64,000 nt of DNA from Gordionus sp. m RMFG-2023 (taxonomy: Eukaryota > Nematomorpha > Gordioida > Chordodea > Parachordodidae): NCBI RefSeq assembly GCF_954871325.1, contig NC_088775.1, positions 73,075,561 through 73,139,560 of the forward strand, read 5' to 3'. A program made the position numbers and the translations under genes. Below the pieces are notes generated by a model. It was not told the DNA's origin, made no database searches, and was given only the letters and a program-made list of their open reading frames with translations. Numbering within the stretch: position 1 is the first letter of the stretch; each line of letters starts with the position of its first letter. Positions 12,991 through 25,321 of the stretch are shown here, piece by piece.

Positions 12991-14149
12991 AATGTCAGCA
13001 TTGGTAGCCCCCTCTAAAATAGAATCATGAACGACAATGTTAACTCAACCATAAAAAGGTAGTAAGAGTTATAAAGGCCATGACAGAAATACTGCATATT
13101 TTTCCATTAATAAAGTTGATAAAAATGGCCGTACTGCACATTCAAGTTTGAACATTCCTCTAAATAATCATGAAAGTTTCTCAGAGATTTGGATATATTT
13201 ATAATAACTCCTAGTGAAGTGAATGATAGTACGGAATTGAATGCTTATATTTGTTAAAAAATAGGCAGAGGTGGCATAGGGATTGTGGTAGTGGTGATAG
13301 AAATATCATTTGGAGGCAACTGGGTGAAAATAAAATAAACATATAACTATAAAACAAAAAATAAATAAATAAACCACCAGAGTTTATTTCAAGAGTAGTT
13401 TTTTATTATTTTGGCTACCAGTAACTCTAAAACGGGCAAGGCGTTTGTTTATTTGTCATTATTTTCTTTGCTTATCTTTAATAGATTCATCATGTTTTGT
13501 AGCAATGTGAGGGATTAAGGTTGGATTAGCCTGGACAAATAAAGAAATCAGGCAAAAATATAAATAAACATTATTATTGAAATAAAACGAACATTAAAAT
13601 TCTGTAAACCAGTAGATGGGTCAATATTAGATAATATAATACTTTATAAAAATATTAACATAAGACTAACATTTAACATTAAAAAATCCCAATATAGGTT
13701 CAAGCCTACAATATTTGGGAAAAATTTCCAAGCATCCAAGATCTTAATAATTTAAAAAGATTTTCTCAAGCCCATTTCAATCCCTAATAATTTTTGAAAA
13801 CCAAGCCAATATTAATTTTGAGAAATATTTTTTAAGCCCAGTCCAACCCATAATAATTTTGAAAAAATTTTCCCAAGCCTAGAGATATTAAATTTATTGA
13901 ATTAACTCAGTTATGAATTTCTATATAAAAATTTAGTAAATAATGTATTACTTTGACAATTTGTTTTAATATGCCCTCCTACAGTGACACTAATTTTGAA
14001 AAATATCATGTGAATTGGTAATAAGGGAAACTGAGAAAGCCTGAGTAAAGCATTTATTAGAGAATCATGACAAAATAAGGTCTGCCCTAATATTATTTAT
14101 GTTTTTTTTTACATTATAAACTAATGGGTAAATCAGATATTTACCCTTC

Positions 14150-14425
14150 ATGTGATGATAAATCAATTAAAAATTTAACTATCTATTAGGTGGGAAAAAA
14201 TTTTCAAAATTATATTGGATACGACTGTGCTTGGAACCTCAAAATTTATATTAGCTTGCACCTGACATGGGAATATCTTTTACAAATTATTAAGGGGGCT
14301 TGATAAACTTTTTTATAATTATATGCTTCCTAATATTGTGAGCTTGGACCTGGCATGACACTATCGTAAAAAAATGAATAAAAATCTCATTCCCCGTCAT
14401 TTTTGATGGGCTTTCTTAATAATTT
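14150..14425 (+). repeat. Inverted copy of the Helitron 3' end inside Helitron A
   Basis: Plus-strand sequence here matches the reverse complement of about 12050-12350 over its length, ending in the same hairpin (CCCCGTCATTTTTGATGGG). It lacks the terminal CTAG. It gives element A a second, opposite-facing 3' terminus. Confidence 0.8.
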
Positions 14426-14904
14426 GTGATATTTAATAAATAATGTATTACTTTCCTATGTATAAAAATTGGTATAAACTCAAGACTTGATTAATGGACA
14501 TGGGAATATCTTTTATAAATTATTAAGGATAGCTGGGCTTGATAAACTTTTTTATAATTATATGCTTCCTTAATTATATGCTTCCTAATATTGTGCCTCC
14601 TACAGTTGCATTAATTTTAAGAAAAATTTCCCAAGCCTAGAGATATAAAATATTAATAATTTGTAATATTTAGTAAATAATGTATTACTTTTTGGTTTTA
14701 ATATGGCCTCCCATAGTTGCATAGAAAATTTAAGTTATAGGATCATCTGTTTGTACAAAATAAATAAATAAAATCAACAATAGTAAATAATGTATTACTA
14801 TTTGGTTTTAATATGGCCTCCTACAGTTGCATAGAAAATTTAAGTTATAGGATCATCTGTTTGTTAAAAATAAATAAATAAATTAAACAAATAAAAAATA
14901 AATA

Positions 14905-14990
14905 CGTACCGATGACATGACGTAACGATGACATGATGTAACGATGACATGACGTAACGATGACATGACGTCACGATGACGTAGTGAGGA
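14905..14990. repeat. 16-bp minisatellite at the Helitron 5' end
   Basis: Five to six tandem units of cgatgacatgacgtaa adjoin the Helitron A 5' terminus. Helitron B has the same box only about twice (20121-20150), so the array expanded in A. Confidence 0.85.
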
Positions 14991-15012
14991 CATCGGAAAA
15001 TTATAATATAGA

Positions 15013-15063
15013 TAATAAGTATAAGTCTCTACGATAAAAATTTTATTAATGGAGTTCCTAGTA
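15013..15063. repeat. Remainder of the split 134-bp satellite unit
   Basis: Starts taataagtataagtctctac and ends gttcctagta. It is the second half of the unit interrupted at 12038. Confidence 0.92.
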
Positions 15064-15339
15064 ATATTAACCATATTGTATTATATATAATATTGAATTA
15101 TAAATTAATTATATAAAATAGGTAAATAATATTATAAATATATAAAATATGTAAATAATATTATAAATATATAATATAAATTATACTATTTTAATTATAT
15201 GTTAATTATGTTAATAATATTAATTATTATATTATAATTAAATTATAATTATATATTACTAAAATTTATATTAATACAATTTATATATTTTTCTTTATAT
15301 CAAATTAATTTAATTACTTTATATATTATATTAATAATA
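15064..15339. repeat. AT-rich tandem repeat, left of Helitron B
   Basis: Nearly pure A/T. The last ~100 bp, with an acaatttatatatttttcttt box and a ttatattaataat box, recur at 20215-20290 across Helitron B, showing a repeat of about 140 bp. Confidence 0.7.
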
Positions 15340-16203
15340 CTAGTAGATAGCCCGTCAAAAATGACGGAGAATGAGAATTTTATTCGTTTTTTTAAGAAAG
15401 ATGTTACCTTTTATTTAAAAATCATATCCAATTTATATAATTTTTAAACCCCCCCCTCCCCATTTATGTCAAGTCCAAGCAATGTCATTGAGTCCAACCC
15501 ATTATGACTAAGAGTGGAAACTATTATTTGAGTCAAAATATATTTAAATGAGCTTGTACCCAATACCAAAATTCTTTGTAAATATATTACTGGCTACATA
15601 AGACTAACATTTAACATTAAAAAATTTCAAGCCAGGTCCAAGCTCATAATATTTGGAAAATATTTCCACGCGTTCAAGACCTTATAATTTATAAAAAATT
15701 TCTCAAGCCTAGCTCAACCCATAATAATTTTGAAAATTTTTTCCTAGCCCGGCCCATAATAATTTGTATAAGATATTCCCAAGTCAGGTGCAAGCAAATA
15801 TTAATCTTGAGGAATATTTTTCAAGCCCAGTCCATCCCATATTAAGTTTCAAAACTATTACCCAAACCCGGAGATAGTTAAATTTCTAAATAATTTATCA
15901 ACTCATGAAGGGGAAATCTCGGATTTACCAATTAGTGGGTTAACTCCTTTTATCAAAAAATTTGATAAGGGCTATCTATATCTTTTGTTAAGTACAAAAA
16001 AATGCTATTTATTTAAATTACAAAAATGCCATTCAATACTAATGAAACTTATATGCAATTTATTTATATATTTTTTAAGAAATTTGTTTTTCTTGCCATA
16101 TAAATTTAGGTAATTTTTTTTTAAAATGATGAGGAATAATTATTACTCTGTGTGTCTGGTAAAATTAAGAGCAAATCCTTTCTGTCGTCTGCAGAAGAAA
16201 AAG

Positions 16204-16354
16204 TTAATGTATAATATCATCCCATTTAGAGTTGTAGGTGAAAGTAATGAATAATGACGGATTACCAAAGCAGTGTACAACACCCATTGCGTCCTGATAA
16301 AGCTGAGGCCCTGGGCTACTGGTAAAAGAAGAACGCAAAATGATATTTCTGCCA
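16204..16354 (-). pseudogene. Helitron Rep N-terminal domain fragment (element B)
   Basis: The minus strand is open for about 50 codons: RNIILRSSFTSSPGPQLYQD, then AMGVVHCFGNPSLFITFTYN, SKWDDI, and a stop. This is a close match to the Helitron-like N-terminal domain found upstream of the HUH nuclease of RepHel proteins. The HUH and helicase parts are absent. Further up on the same strand a conserved open stretch near 16640-16690 (QLPPNDISITTTTIPIPPLP) is shared with Helitron A and may be another piece of the ancestral protein or a captured exon. A longer open frame at 16143-16355 is a shadow in another frame. Confidence 0.85.
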
Positions 16355-17159
16355 AAGTGTCAGTTTTGGTATCCCCCTCTAAAATAGAATCATGAACGAC
16401 ATTGTCAACTCAACCATAAAACGGTCGTAAGTATTGTTATAAAGGCCATGACAAAACTACCGCATATTTTCCCATTAATAATGTTAATGAAATTGGCCGC
16501 ACTACACATTCACGTTTGAACATCTCTCTAAATATTCATGAAAGTTCCTCAGGGAATCGGATAAAGTATTATTTATAATAACTCCTAATGAGGTATGGAA
16601 TTAAATGCTTTTATTTGTTAAAAATTAGGCAGAGGTGGGATAGGGATTGTGGTAGTGGTGATAGAAATATCATTTGGAGGCAACTGGGTGTATAAAATAA
16701 ACATATAGATATAAAACATTAGATAAAAAACAAAATAAACCTCCAGAGGAGTTCACAGTGCCTTATTATCTTGACCACCAATAACTCTAGAACGGGTAAG
16801 GCGGTTGTTGAATCGCCATTTTGTTCTTTGCTTATCTTTAATAAAAGATTTATCATGTTTGGTAGCAATGTGAGGGATTAGGGTTAGCCTAGACAAATAA
16901 AGAAATCAGGCAAAAATATAAATATACTAATGTTGAAATTAAACAAACATTAAAATAATGTAAAACCGGTATAGGTCAATATTAGATGCATATTTCTAAT
17001 AAGTTGGAGGGCTATCATCAAATAAAATTTTTGGGGGACTAATCAAGTCTATTATGATATTCTAAAAGTTAAAAAATAACATGATAAATGTAATGATCCA
17101 AGCATCCAAGATCTTAATATTTAAAAAGATTTTCTCAAGCCCACCTTCCCTAATAATTT

Positions 17160-19190
17160 TGAAATCAAGCCCAGAGATATTAAATTTATAACATAAGACT
17201 AACATTTAACATTAAAAAATCCTAATATAGGTTCTACCCTACAATATCTGGAAAAAATATCCAAGCATCCAAGACGAACATTTAATAATAAAAATCCCAA
17301 TATAGGTTAAACTGGATAAAATATCCAAGCATCCAAGATCTTAATATTTAAAAAGATTTTCTCAGCCCACCTTACCTAATAATTTTGAAATCAAGCCCAG
17401 AGATATTAAATTTATAATTAATGAAGAGGAAATATCTGATTTACCAATTAGTCAACAGGTAAAATATATTACTTTATAAAAAGAATAACATAAGACTAAC
17501 ATTTAACATGGAAAAAATAACCAAGCATATAAGACTAACATTTAACATTAAAAAATCCCAATATAGGTTCAAGAAAAAAGCATCCAAGATCTTAATATTT
17601 AAAAAGAATTTCTCTAACCCACCTTCCCTAATAATTTTGAAACCAAGCTCAGAGATATTAAATAAGACTAACATTTAACATTATCCTAATATAGGTTCTA
17701 CCCTACAATATCTGGAAAAAATACAAGCATCCAAGACGAACATTTAATAATAAAAATCCCAATATAGGTTAAACTGGATAAAATATCCAATCATCCAAGA
17801 TCTTAATATTTAAAAAAATTTTCTCAAGCCCACCTTCCCTAATAATTTTGAAATCAAGCCCAGATATATTAATTTTATAAATAATGAAGAGGAAATATCT
17901 GATTTACCAATTAGTAAACAGGTAAAATATATTACTTTATAAAAAGAATAACATAAGACTAACATTTAACATGGGAAAAATATCCAAGCATCCAAGACTA
18001 ACATTTAACATTAAAAAATCCCAATAAAGATTCAAGAAAAAAGCATCCAAGATCTTAATATTTAAAAAGAATTTCTCTAACCCACCTTCCCTAATAATTT
18101 TGAAACCAAGCCCAGAGATATTAAATAAGACTAACATTTAACATTAAAAAATCCCAATATAGGTTCAAGCCTACAATATCTGGAAAAAATATCCAAGCAT
18201 CCAAACTAACCTTTAACATTAAAAATCCCAATATAGGTTCTAGCCTACAATATCTGGATAAAATATCCAAGCATCCAAGATATTAATATTTAAAAAGATT
18301 TTCTCAAGCCCACCTTCCCTAATAATTTTGAAATTCCCAATATAGGTTCAAGAAAAAAGCATCAAAGATCTTAATATTTAAAAAGAATTTCTCTAACCCA
18401 CCTTCCCTAATAATTTTGAAACCAAGTCCAGAGATATTAAATAAGACTAACATTTAACATTAAAAAATCCCAATATAGGTTCAAGCCTACAATATCTGGG
18501 AAAAATATCCAAGCATCCAAGACTAACCTTTAACATTAAAAAACCCCAATATAGGTTCAAGCCTACAATATCTGGATAAAATATCCAAGCATCCAAGATC
18601 TTAATATTTAAAAAGATTTTCTCAAGCACACCCCTAATAATTTTGAAATCAAGCCCAGAGATATAAAATTTATAACATAAGACTAACATTTAACATTAAA
18701 AAATCCTAATATAGGTTCTACCCTACAATATCTGGAAAAAATATCCAAGCATCCAAGATCTTAATATTTAAAAAGATTTTCTCAAGCCCACCTTCCCTAA
18801 TAATAAAATCAAGCCCAGAGATATTAAATTTATAATTAATGAAGAGGAAATATCTGATTTACCAATTAGTCAACAGGTAAAATATATTACTTTATAAAAA
18901 GAATAACATAAAACTAACATTTAACATGGAAAAAATATCCAAGCATCCAAGACTAACATTTAACATTAAAAAATCCCAATATAGGTTCAAGAAAAAAGCA
19001 TCCAAGATCTTAATATTTAAAAAAATTCTCTAACCCACTTTCCCTAATAATTTTGAAACCAAGCTCAAAATTTATAATTAATGAAGAGGAAATCTCTAAT
19101 TTACCCATTATTCTACAGGTAAAATATATTACTTTATAAAAATAATAACATAAGACTAACATTTAACATTAAAAAATCCCAATATAATTT
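17160..19190. repeat. Complex tandem array inside Helitron B
   Basis: Built from recurring boxes: cataagactaacatttaacat, aatcccaatataggttcaag, aatatccaagcatccaagat, cttaatatttaaaaagattttctc and cccaccttccctaataattt. Units of roughly 130-260 bp are combined in different orders, with larger blocks repeated (for example around 17400-17660 and 17880-18120). Single related units occur in Helitron A (13660-13870) and at 15600-15900. Minus-strand open frames in it are repeat shadows. Confidence 0.88.
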
Positions 19191-19228
19191 TGAGAAAAAT
19201 TATACTTGATAAATAAGAGAATGTTCTA

Positions 19229-20060
19229 TTTTGTAGGTCCTCGCTATCCCTTAGCGTTTCTTTTTTTGATTGATCTGCCATCTTTTTCTTTTATTAATGA
19301 CGGATAAATCACCACCTGTACAATCATTAACTGAGGTTAGGACATGGCTTATTATCTAAAATAGAAACAAAAGAATAAATAAATAAAATAAATGCATTGA
19401 ACTTGATGAGGAGTCAATATACCACCTGTACAATCATTAAATATGGGTAAGACAGGGCTTGTTATCTAAAATAAAATCAAAGAATAATATAAAGAATATA
19501 AATGCAATGAACCTGAAGAGTAGTCAATATTAGGTTCAACTCCCTAGAAATAGTTGGGACATTATCAGAAGCTAAAATAGATGTATTCTATAATATAAAA
19601 GAGTATAAAAAAAATGTATATATAAGGCTAACTTTATTTTGAGTTGTTAGTAGATTTTGTAGGGCCTCGCTATCCCTAGTGCGTTTCTTTTTTTGATTGA
19701 TCTGCCATCTTTTTCTTTTATTAATGATGGATAAATCACCACCTGTACAATCATTAACTGAGGTTAGGACATGGCTTGTTACCTAAAATAAAAACAAAAG
19801 AATAAATAAAAAAAATAAAAGCATTGAACCTGATGAGGAGTCAATATACCACCTGTACAATCATTAAGTGAGGTTGAGACATGGCTTGTTATCTAAAATA
19901 AATACAAAAGAATAAATAAAAAATATATTAATTTATTAAACCTGAAGAGGAGTCAATATTAGGTTAACCTCTCTAGAAATAGTGGGAATAACATCCATCA
20001 TAAGCTAAGTATTCTAAAATGAAAAGTATAAACCTTTTTAGTATATATAGATGAATAACT
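19229..20060. repeat. Two ~430-bp tandem copies inside Helitron B
   Basis: The block with cctcgctatccc, a gattgatctgccatcttttt box and two accacctgtacaatcattaa boxes is present at about 19229-19650 and again at about 19656-20060. Within each copy the ~130-bp box from accacctgtacaatcatt onward is itself duplicated. Read on the minus strand it begins MADQSKKETLRDSEDL in the first copy only; I do not call a gene. Confidence 0.8.
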
Positions 20061-20177
20061 TTATTTTGCATTATGTCTAAAAATATTTTCTATAAAAAAA
20101 ATAAATAAGAATAAGTACGTACCGATGACATGACGTCACGATGACGTAGTCAGGACATAGGAAAATTATAATATAGA

Positions 20178-20440
20178 TATTATGTTAAATATTACAAATA
20201 TATACTTATTAAAATTTATATTAATACAATTTATATATTTTTCTTTATATCAAATTAATTTAAATACTTTAAATATTATATTAATAATATATTTTGTTAA
20301 ATATTACAACTATATATTTATTATAATTTATATTAAATGATTTTAATATTAATTATATAATTATATTAAATATTTGATTAATGTATTTACTAAAATTTAT
20401 AATTATATTAATTTAATATTAAATACTTAAATAGGAAAAG
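20178..20440. repeat. AT-rich tandem repeat, right of Helitron B
   Basis: Continuation of the repeat at 15064-15339. It contains two partial ~110-bp units and supplies the empty-site comparison for Helitron B. Confidence 0.7.
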
Positions 20441-21055
20441 CTTAAAATTTAAATGCTCAAATTTCCTTAAGCTTTTTGCATGCTCAAATATCTTAAGCTT
20501 ACTGCTTAATTTACAGACTTTTATAAATATATTATTGCAGCTGTTTATTATCAATTAAGCTATATTACAGTAAAAGTATATTTATTTTGTGTTTAAATAT
20601 CTTATATTGCAGCTCTTTATTATTGCCCAATTTACAAGCTTTTATAAATATCAAATTGCAGCTCTTTATTATCAAAATAACTGTAAAAGTATATTTAATT
20701 ACAGCCTTTTATAAATATCATATTGCAGCTGTTTGTCAATTAAGCTAAATTACAGTAAAAGTATATTTATTTTATATTTAAATATCTTATATTGCAGCTC
20801 TTTATTATTGCTCAACTTTTATAAATATCATATTGCAGCTCTTTATTGCTCAATTTTCAAGCTTTTATAAATATCATATTGCAGCTCTTTATTATCAATT
20901 AAGCTATGTCACAGTAAAAGTATACTTATTTTATGTTTAAATATCTTATTTTGCAGCTCTTTATTGCTCAATTTACAAGCTTTTATAAATATCATATTGC
21001 AGCTCTTTATTGCTCAATTAAGCTAGATAACAGTAAAAGTATATTTACTATATGT
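20441..21055. repeat. TTGCAGCTCTTTATT satellite, left part
   Basis: Short boxes (ttgcagctctttatt, caattaagctaaattacag, taaaagtatatttattttat, caagcttttataaatatcat) repeat many times in units of about 60-130 bp. The array is interrupted by gypsy copy 2 and resumes at 25322. Confidence 0.88.
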
Positions 21056-21209
21056 TGTAATAAATTAGTAAAATATTATTTATAGATATTATATATAAAA
21101 ATAGAATAGAATATTCGAAAATTAATTAATATAAATTTGATGTTAAAAATAAATTGAAATATAAATTAGTAGTCGTATTGTTTATAAATTAGTAGTTGGT
21201 ATTATTACA
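21056..21209 (+). repeat. 5' LTR of gypsy copy 2
   Basis: Starts TGTAATAAATTAGTAAAAT and ends GGTATTATTACA. Very short for an LTR (154 bp). Confidence 0.93.
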
Positions 21210-24200
21210 AATGGCGACGATAAATGGAGAAAATAATTCCTTAAATGGAGATAATAATTCCTTAAATGGAGAAAATAATTCCTTAAATGGAGATTCAAAG
21301 AAAATAGCGGATTTATCTACGATTAAATTTGATAAATTCGAGTTGGACACTTCAATCCACAGATATTTTTCTCAATGGGAAGCCAGTTTTCGGTTAAAAA
21401 ACGTAAGCCCATCTGAATGTCAATATAAAGATATATTTTTAACATTTTTTGGCAATAAGAATATTGAGTTGATGGACCGTTTTAGTTATCCTGATTCGAT
21501 CGAAACTTTATCTTTTAAGGAAATTAAGTCAATATGTTTTAAACAATTTAAACCGACGTCAACAGCTTTTGCTTCTAGATTTGATTTCGTTAGATTACGG
21601 AGAACAACTGAAACCATAACTGAATTTGCAGATAAAATTAGAACAATTGGCAAGCGTTGTCATTATCTTAATGATATTGACGAGCGTTTACGTGATCAGT
21701 TTATGGTTGGCATGGAAATACCGGGATTGGAAAGAGATCTTAGAGCTCTATATCCCGACTGTCTTGATAGAGATAATAATGTACTGACTTTTCAATTTAT
21801 TCTTGATCTGACAATCGTTCTGAGCGAGCAGATAAAAAAATGGCAAATAAAAATATGCCTGTTGTTAATAAGATAAACGATAATAACAAAAGAAATGATA
21901 ATGATAATGATAATAATTATAAACATCCAATTAAAACGACGACTACAGATAAAGGCTATAATAAAGTCAAGTAAAATAATACATTTGATAAAGAGAATAA
22001 TAAATACAAACATAATAATGATAAAGATTATAATAAACTTAAATATTATAAATGTGGTTTTATTCATAACCGAGAAGTGAGATGTCCAGCTACAAATGCG
22101 GCATGTAATAAATGTAAAAAAATTGGTCATTTTGCAGTTTGCTGTAAATCAAAGAATTTAAATTATATAAGAGTGTCATCAAGTGATTCTATTCATAATA
22201 TTTGGAAGGTTCAACAAAATCGAGAGAATCGAGCAAAACTAACTGCAGAGATAAATGGGTTAGATGTTGAATTTGATTTTGACACTGGTGCACAAGCGTC
22301 ATTGATAGGAATTGATATATGGACAAGTATTGGGCGACCAAAAATTAGGCCAACCAGTCCATTGACTGCATATGGTGATCATCCGTTAGACGTTAATGGC
22401 GAGACCCAAGTCAATGTTAGGATTGGATCACAGACAAGGACTCTACCAGTGGTAATAATGAATACAACTGGGGTGCCTCTTTTCGGATTACCATGGATTA
22501 TAGCATTCAATTTAGAAATGCCTCGTCAGGTTATGATTAAACAAGTAAGCAATTTGGTCAACAATATTGAAAAAGAAAAATGTTGCATTACACTAGATTC
22601 TAGAATTCGAGATTTGATTAATAAACATCAAGAAATTTTTGATGATAAGATGGGACATATACGTGATTTTGCAGTGCGAATACATTTAAAGGATACCGCT
22701 GTACCAAGATCGTTTCCAGCCCGTAGGGTATCATTTCCACTTCGCAAAGCAATTGAAATGGAATTAGACCGATTAGTAGCTGCAGGAATTATCGAAAAGA
22801 TTGATTCGACACTATAACCAGGGTACAGTGGTCAATGCCAACCGTAAATGTACGCAAGAGTAATGGCGATATTCGAATTTGTGCTGATTTCAAAGTTACA
22901 CTCAATCCGTGTTTATTATATGACCATCATGTTATTCCTACCTTAGACGATTTGTTAGAGAAAATCCAAGGTGGTGATAAATTTACCGTGATAGATCTGA
23001 AAGATGCGTATTTACAGATGGAAGTAGAATCGGAATCCCAGGAACTCATAAGGGCTATTTCCGTTACCGACGATTGCCTTTTGGATTGGCAAGTGCACCA
23101 ACTATATTTCAAAGATATATGGATGAGTTACTAAAAGATTGCCAAATGACTGATGTCTATTTAGATGACGTAATTATTTCTGGTCGAAATGATGAGGAGC
23201 ACTTAATAATTTGCGAATAGTGTTAGACAGATTACATGCAGCAGGTCTTAAGGCGAAATTAACAAAAGTGAGATTTTTACAAAAATCGGTTTCATTTTTA
23301 GGGGTGATAATTGATAAATTCGGTAAACATCCTAACCCGAAAAAGGTTAAGGCTATCCGAAATGTACCAAAACCTAAAAATATACAACAACTTAGATCTT
23401 TTCTAGGACTAGTTAATTATCATGAACGTTTTATTCGCAATCTACATTCTAAAGCGGCTCTATTACATATTAACGAGCGTGAAAGTACCTTGCCAGTGGT
23501 CGAAAGATGAACAAAATTCCTTCGATGAGGTTAAGAAATTATTGTCATCCGAGGAAACGTTAATTCCTTATAACGCGCAGTTGCCTATAATTTTGGAATG
23601 CGACGCATCTGATTCAGGATTAGGGGCTGTGTTGTTACATCAATTAGTAGACGGAAGGACAAAACCTATTTCGTTCGCGTCACGTACTTTATTAGAATCA
23701 GAGAAACACTACGCTCCGATTGATAAAGAAGCTCGAGCACTTTTATTTGGTATTGAAAAATTTCATTCATTTATTTATGGTAGAAAATTTTTACTTCGAA
23801 CTGATCATAAACCATTAGAGCGATTATTTGGGGAGAAACGCGATTTACCTAAAATTTCTAATAATCGTTTGACACGTTGGGCCTGGAAGATGGCTTCTTA
23901 TGATTTTACAATAGAATATAGACCTGGTAATAAAAATGTAATCGCCGACGCATTATCAAGGCTTCCGATATTAGACACGGAAGAGATTCAAGATTCTAAA
24001 CATGCTTTGGATATTCGAAGTATTAATTTGGATGATATGCAATTGTCAGTATATATTCTGCGAAAAGAGTCGAAGCAAGATTTAATATTAAAAAAGGTAG
24101 CAATACATATTCAGCAAAGTTGGTGAAACTTTGATCGTCATAAAGATAAAGAAATAGTCAATTTTTATAATCGACGGGAAGAGCTTTCTGTCGATCGTGA

Positions 24201-25171
24201 TATTATAGAATGGAATGGGAGATTGGTTATTCCTAATAAATTAAGAAATGCAGTGTTAGGAATGATTCACCGGGGACATCCTGGGGAAAATGTATGAAAT
24301 CTATTTTTAGATTGTATTGCTGGTGGCCCAGATGTGATGTTGATATAGAAAATTTTATCAAAATATGTTCTGGATGCCAGAAAAATAGACCTAGTATTCA
24401 AGAAGTACCTCTATATTCTTGGACTGTTGGGAAGGAATCTTGGGAGCGAATCGATTTTGCTGGACCAGTAGATTCGCGATATTGGCTAATAGGTGTCGAT
24501 TCCTACTCCAAATGGTTAGAAGTTGATCTAATGCAAAATACCTCTGCTGATACTATGATAAAACGACTAAAAAAATGGTTTGCTAGGTTTGGAATACCCA
24601 AGTACATTGTGTCAGACAATGGACCACAATTCTTATCTGGGGAATTCCGTAGGTATTGTGATTTAAATAACATACGTCATATACGTTCGGCACCATATCA
24701 TCCAAAAACTAATGGATTAGCTGAACGTACAGTACGAACTTTGAAAGGTCGGTATTAAGCGACGAGAGATTCAATTAGCGATCCCGAAGAAGCTATGACA
24801 TAGGTTTTAACAACCTACCGATTGGGAGAGCATAGCTCCACAGGGAGATCTCCTGCTAAAATTATGTTTGGGAGGCAATTGAAAACAAGTCTGGATTGGA
24901 TCCGACCAAATGCCGAACACGAAATAGTAAGGGCCAATGATAAACAAAGCCTTCATCATGATTTACATTCAAAGGAAAGAGAATTTGAAATCTCACAACC
25001 TATATGGTTAAATAATGAAAATAGCAATGGTTGGAGAGAGGGAGTAATTAAAGAAAGAATAGGACTTTATTCTTATATTGTTGGATCTTCTGGGAAAACA
25101 TTACGAAAGCATGCAGATCAGTTAAGAAATCGTTTAGAGGTGAAATCTAACTTTAAAATGTTTGAAGGAAA

Positions 25172-25321
25172 TGTAATAAATTAGTAAAATATTATTTATA
25201 GTATATATAAAAATAGAATAGAATACTCGAAAATTAATTAATATAAATTTGATATTAAAAATAAATTGAAATATAAATTAGTAGTCGTATTGTTTATAAA
25301 TTAGTAGTTGGTATTACTACA
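25172..25321 (+). repeat. 3' LTR of gypsy copy 2
   Basis: 150 bp, close to identical to 21056-21209; followed directly by the TATGT target duplication and by satellite. Confidence 0.93.

Larger units (their letters stand above)
12039..15012 (-). mobile_element. Helitron A (2974 bp), Rep remnant, no helicase
   Basis: Read on the minus strand it starts with TC (TCTATATTATAATTTTCC, ending at plus position 15012). It finishes with a hairpin CCCCGTCATTTTTGACAGG, a short spacer and CTAG at 12042-12039. It sits between A and T, as Helitrons do. Removing 12039-15012 rejoins aggaa and taataag and restores the satellite unit base for base, so both borders are exact. Inside are a Helitron replication-initiator fragment (12850-12990), an inverted copy of its own 3' end (about 14150-14425), a ~115-bp direct duplication (about 14670-14895) and a 16-bp minisatellite near the 5' end. 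It is non-autonomous; no helicase domain is seen. Confidence 0.9.
15340..20177 (-). mobile_element. Helitron B (4838 bp), same family as A
   Basis: Minus-strand 5' end TCTATATTATAATTTTCC at 20177; 3' end is a hairpin CTCCGTCATTTTTGACGGG and CTAG at 15343-15340. Both termini match Helitron A. Joining 15339 to 20178 gives ttaataatattatgttaaat, matched by the neighbouring AT repeat at about 20281-20300 (ttaataatattttgttaaat), so the borders are exact with A|T insertion. It contains a Rep fragment (16204-16354) within ~1 kb shared with Helitron A, a long internal tandem array (17160-19190) and two ~430-bp direct copies (19229-20060). No helicase is seen. It is a non-autonomous or decayed Helitron. 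Confidence 0.9.
21056..25321 (+). mobile_element. Ty3/gypsy retrotransposon copy 2, full-length with both LTRs (fossil)
   Basis: 4266 bp between target duplications TATGT (21051-21055 and 25322-25326). The LTRs are 154 and 150 bp, TGTAATA...ACA. Parts in order: gag (from about 21210, with NGENNSLNGD repeats), CCHC zinc-knuckle region with CNKCKKIGHFAVCC near 22110, protease DTGA near 22280, reverse transcriptase, RNase H (DASDSGLGAVLLHQ near 23605), integrase zinc-binding region and integrase core (SDNGPQF near 24615; HPKTNGLAERTVRTLK near 24705). It is broken, with roughly half a dozen breaks, but all domains are recognisable. The two LTRs differ by about three substitutions plus a small indel, so it is younger than the satellite it split and probably the youngest gypsy copy here. 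Confidence 0.95.

Noticed and set aside
16143-16355. 70-codon minus-strand open frame in Helitron B
   Set aside because: The neighbouring frame gives the Helitron Rep motif, so this one is a shadow.
17474-18689. Three similar minus-strand open frames (MLVLFNISELGFKIIREGGL type)
   Set aside because: They repeat with the tandem units of Helitron B and change with every unit; no independent coding evidence.
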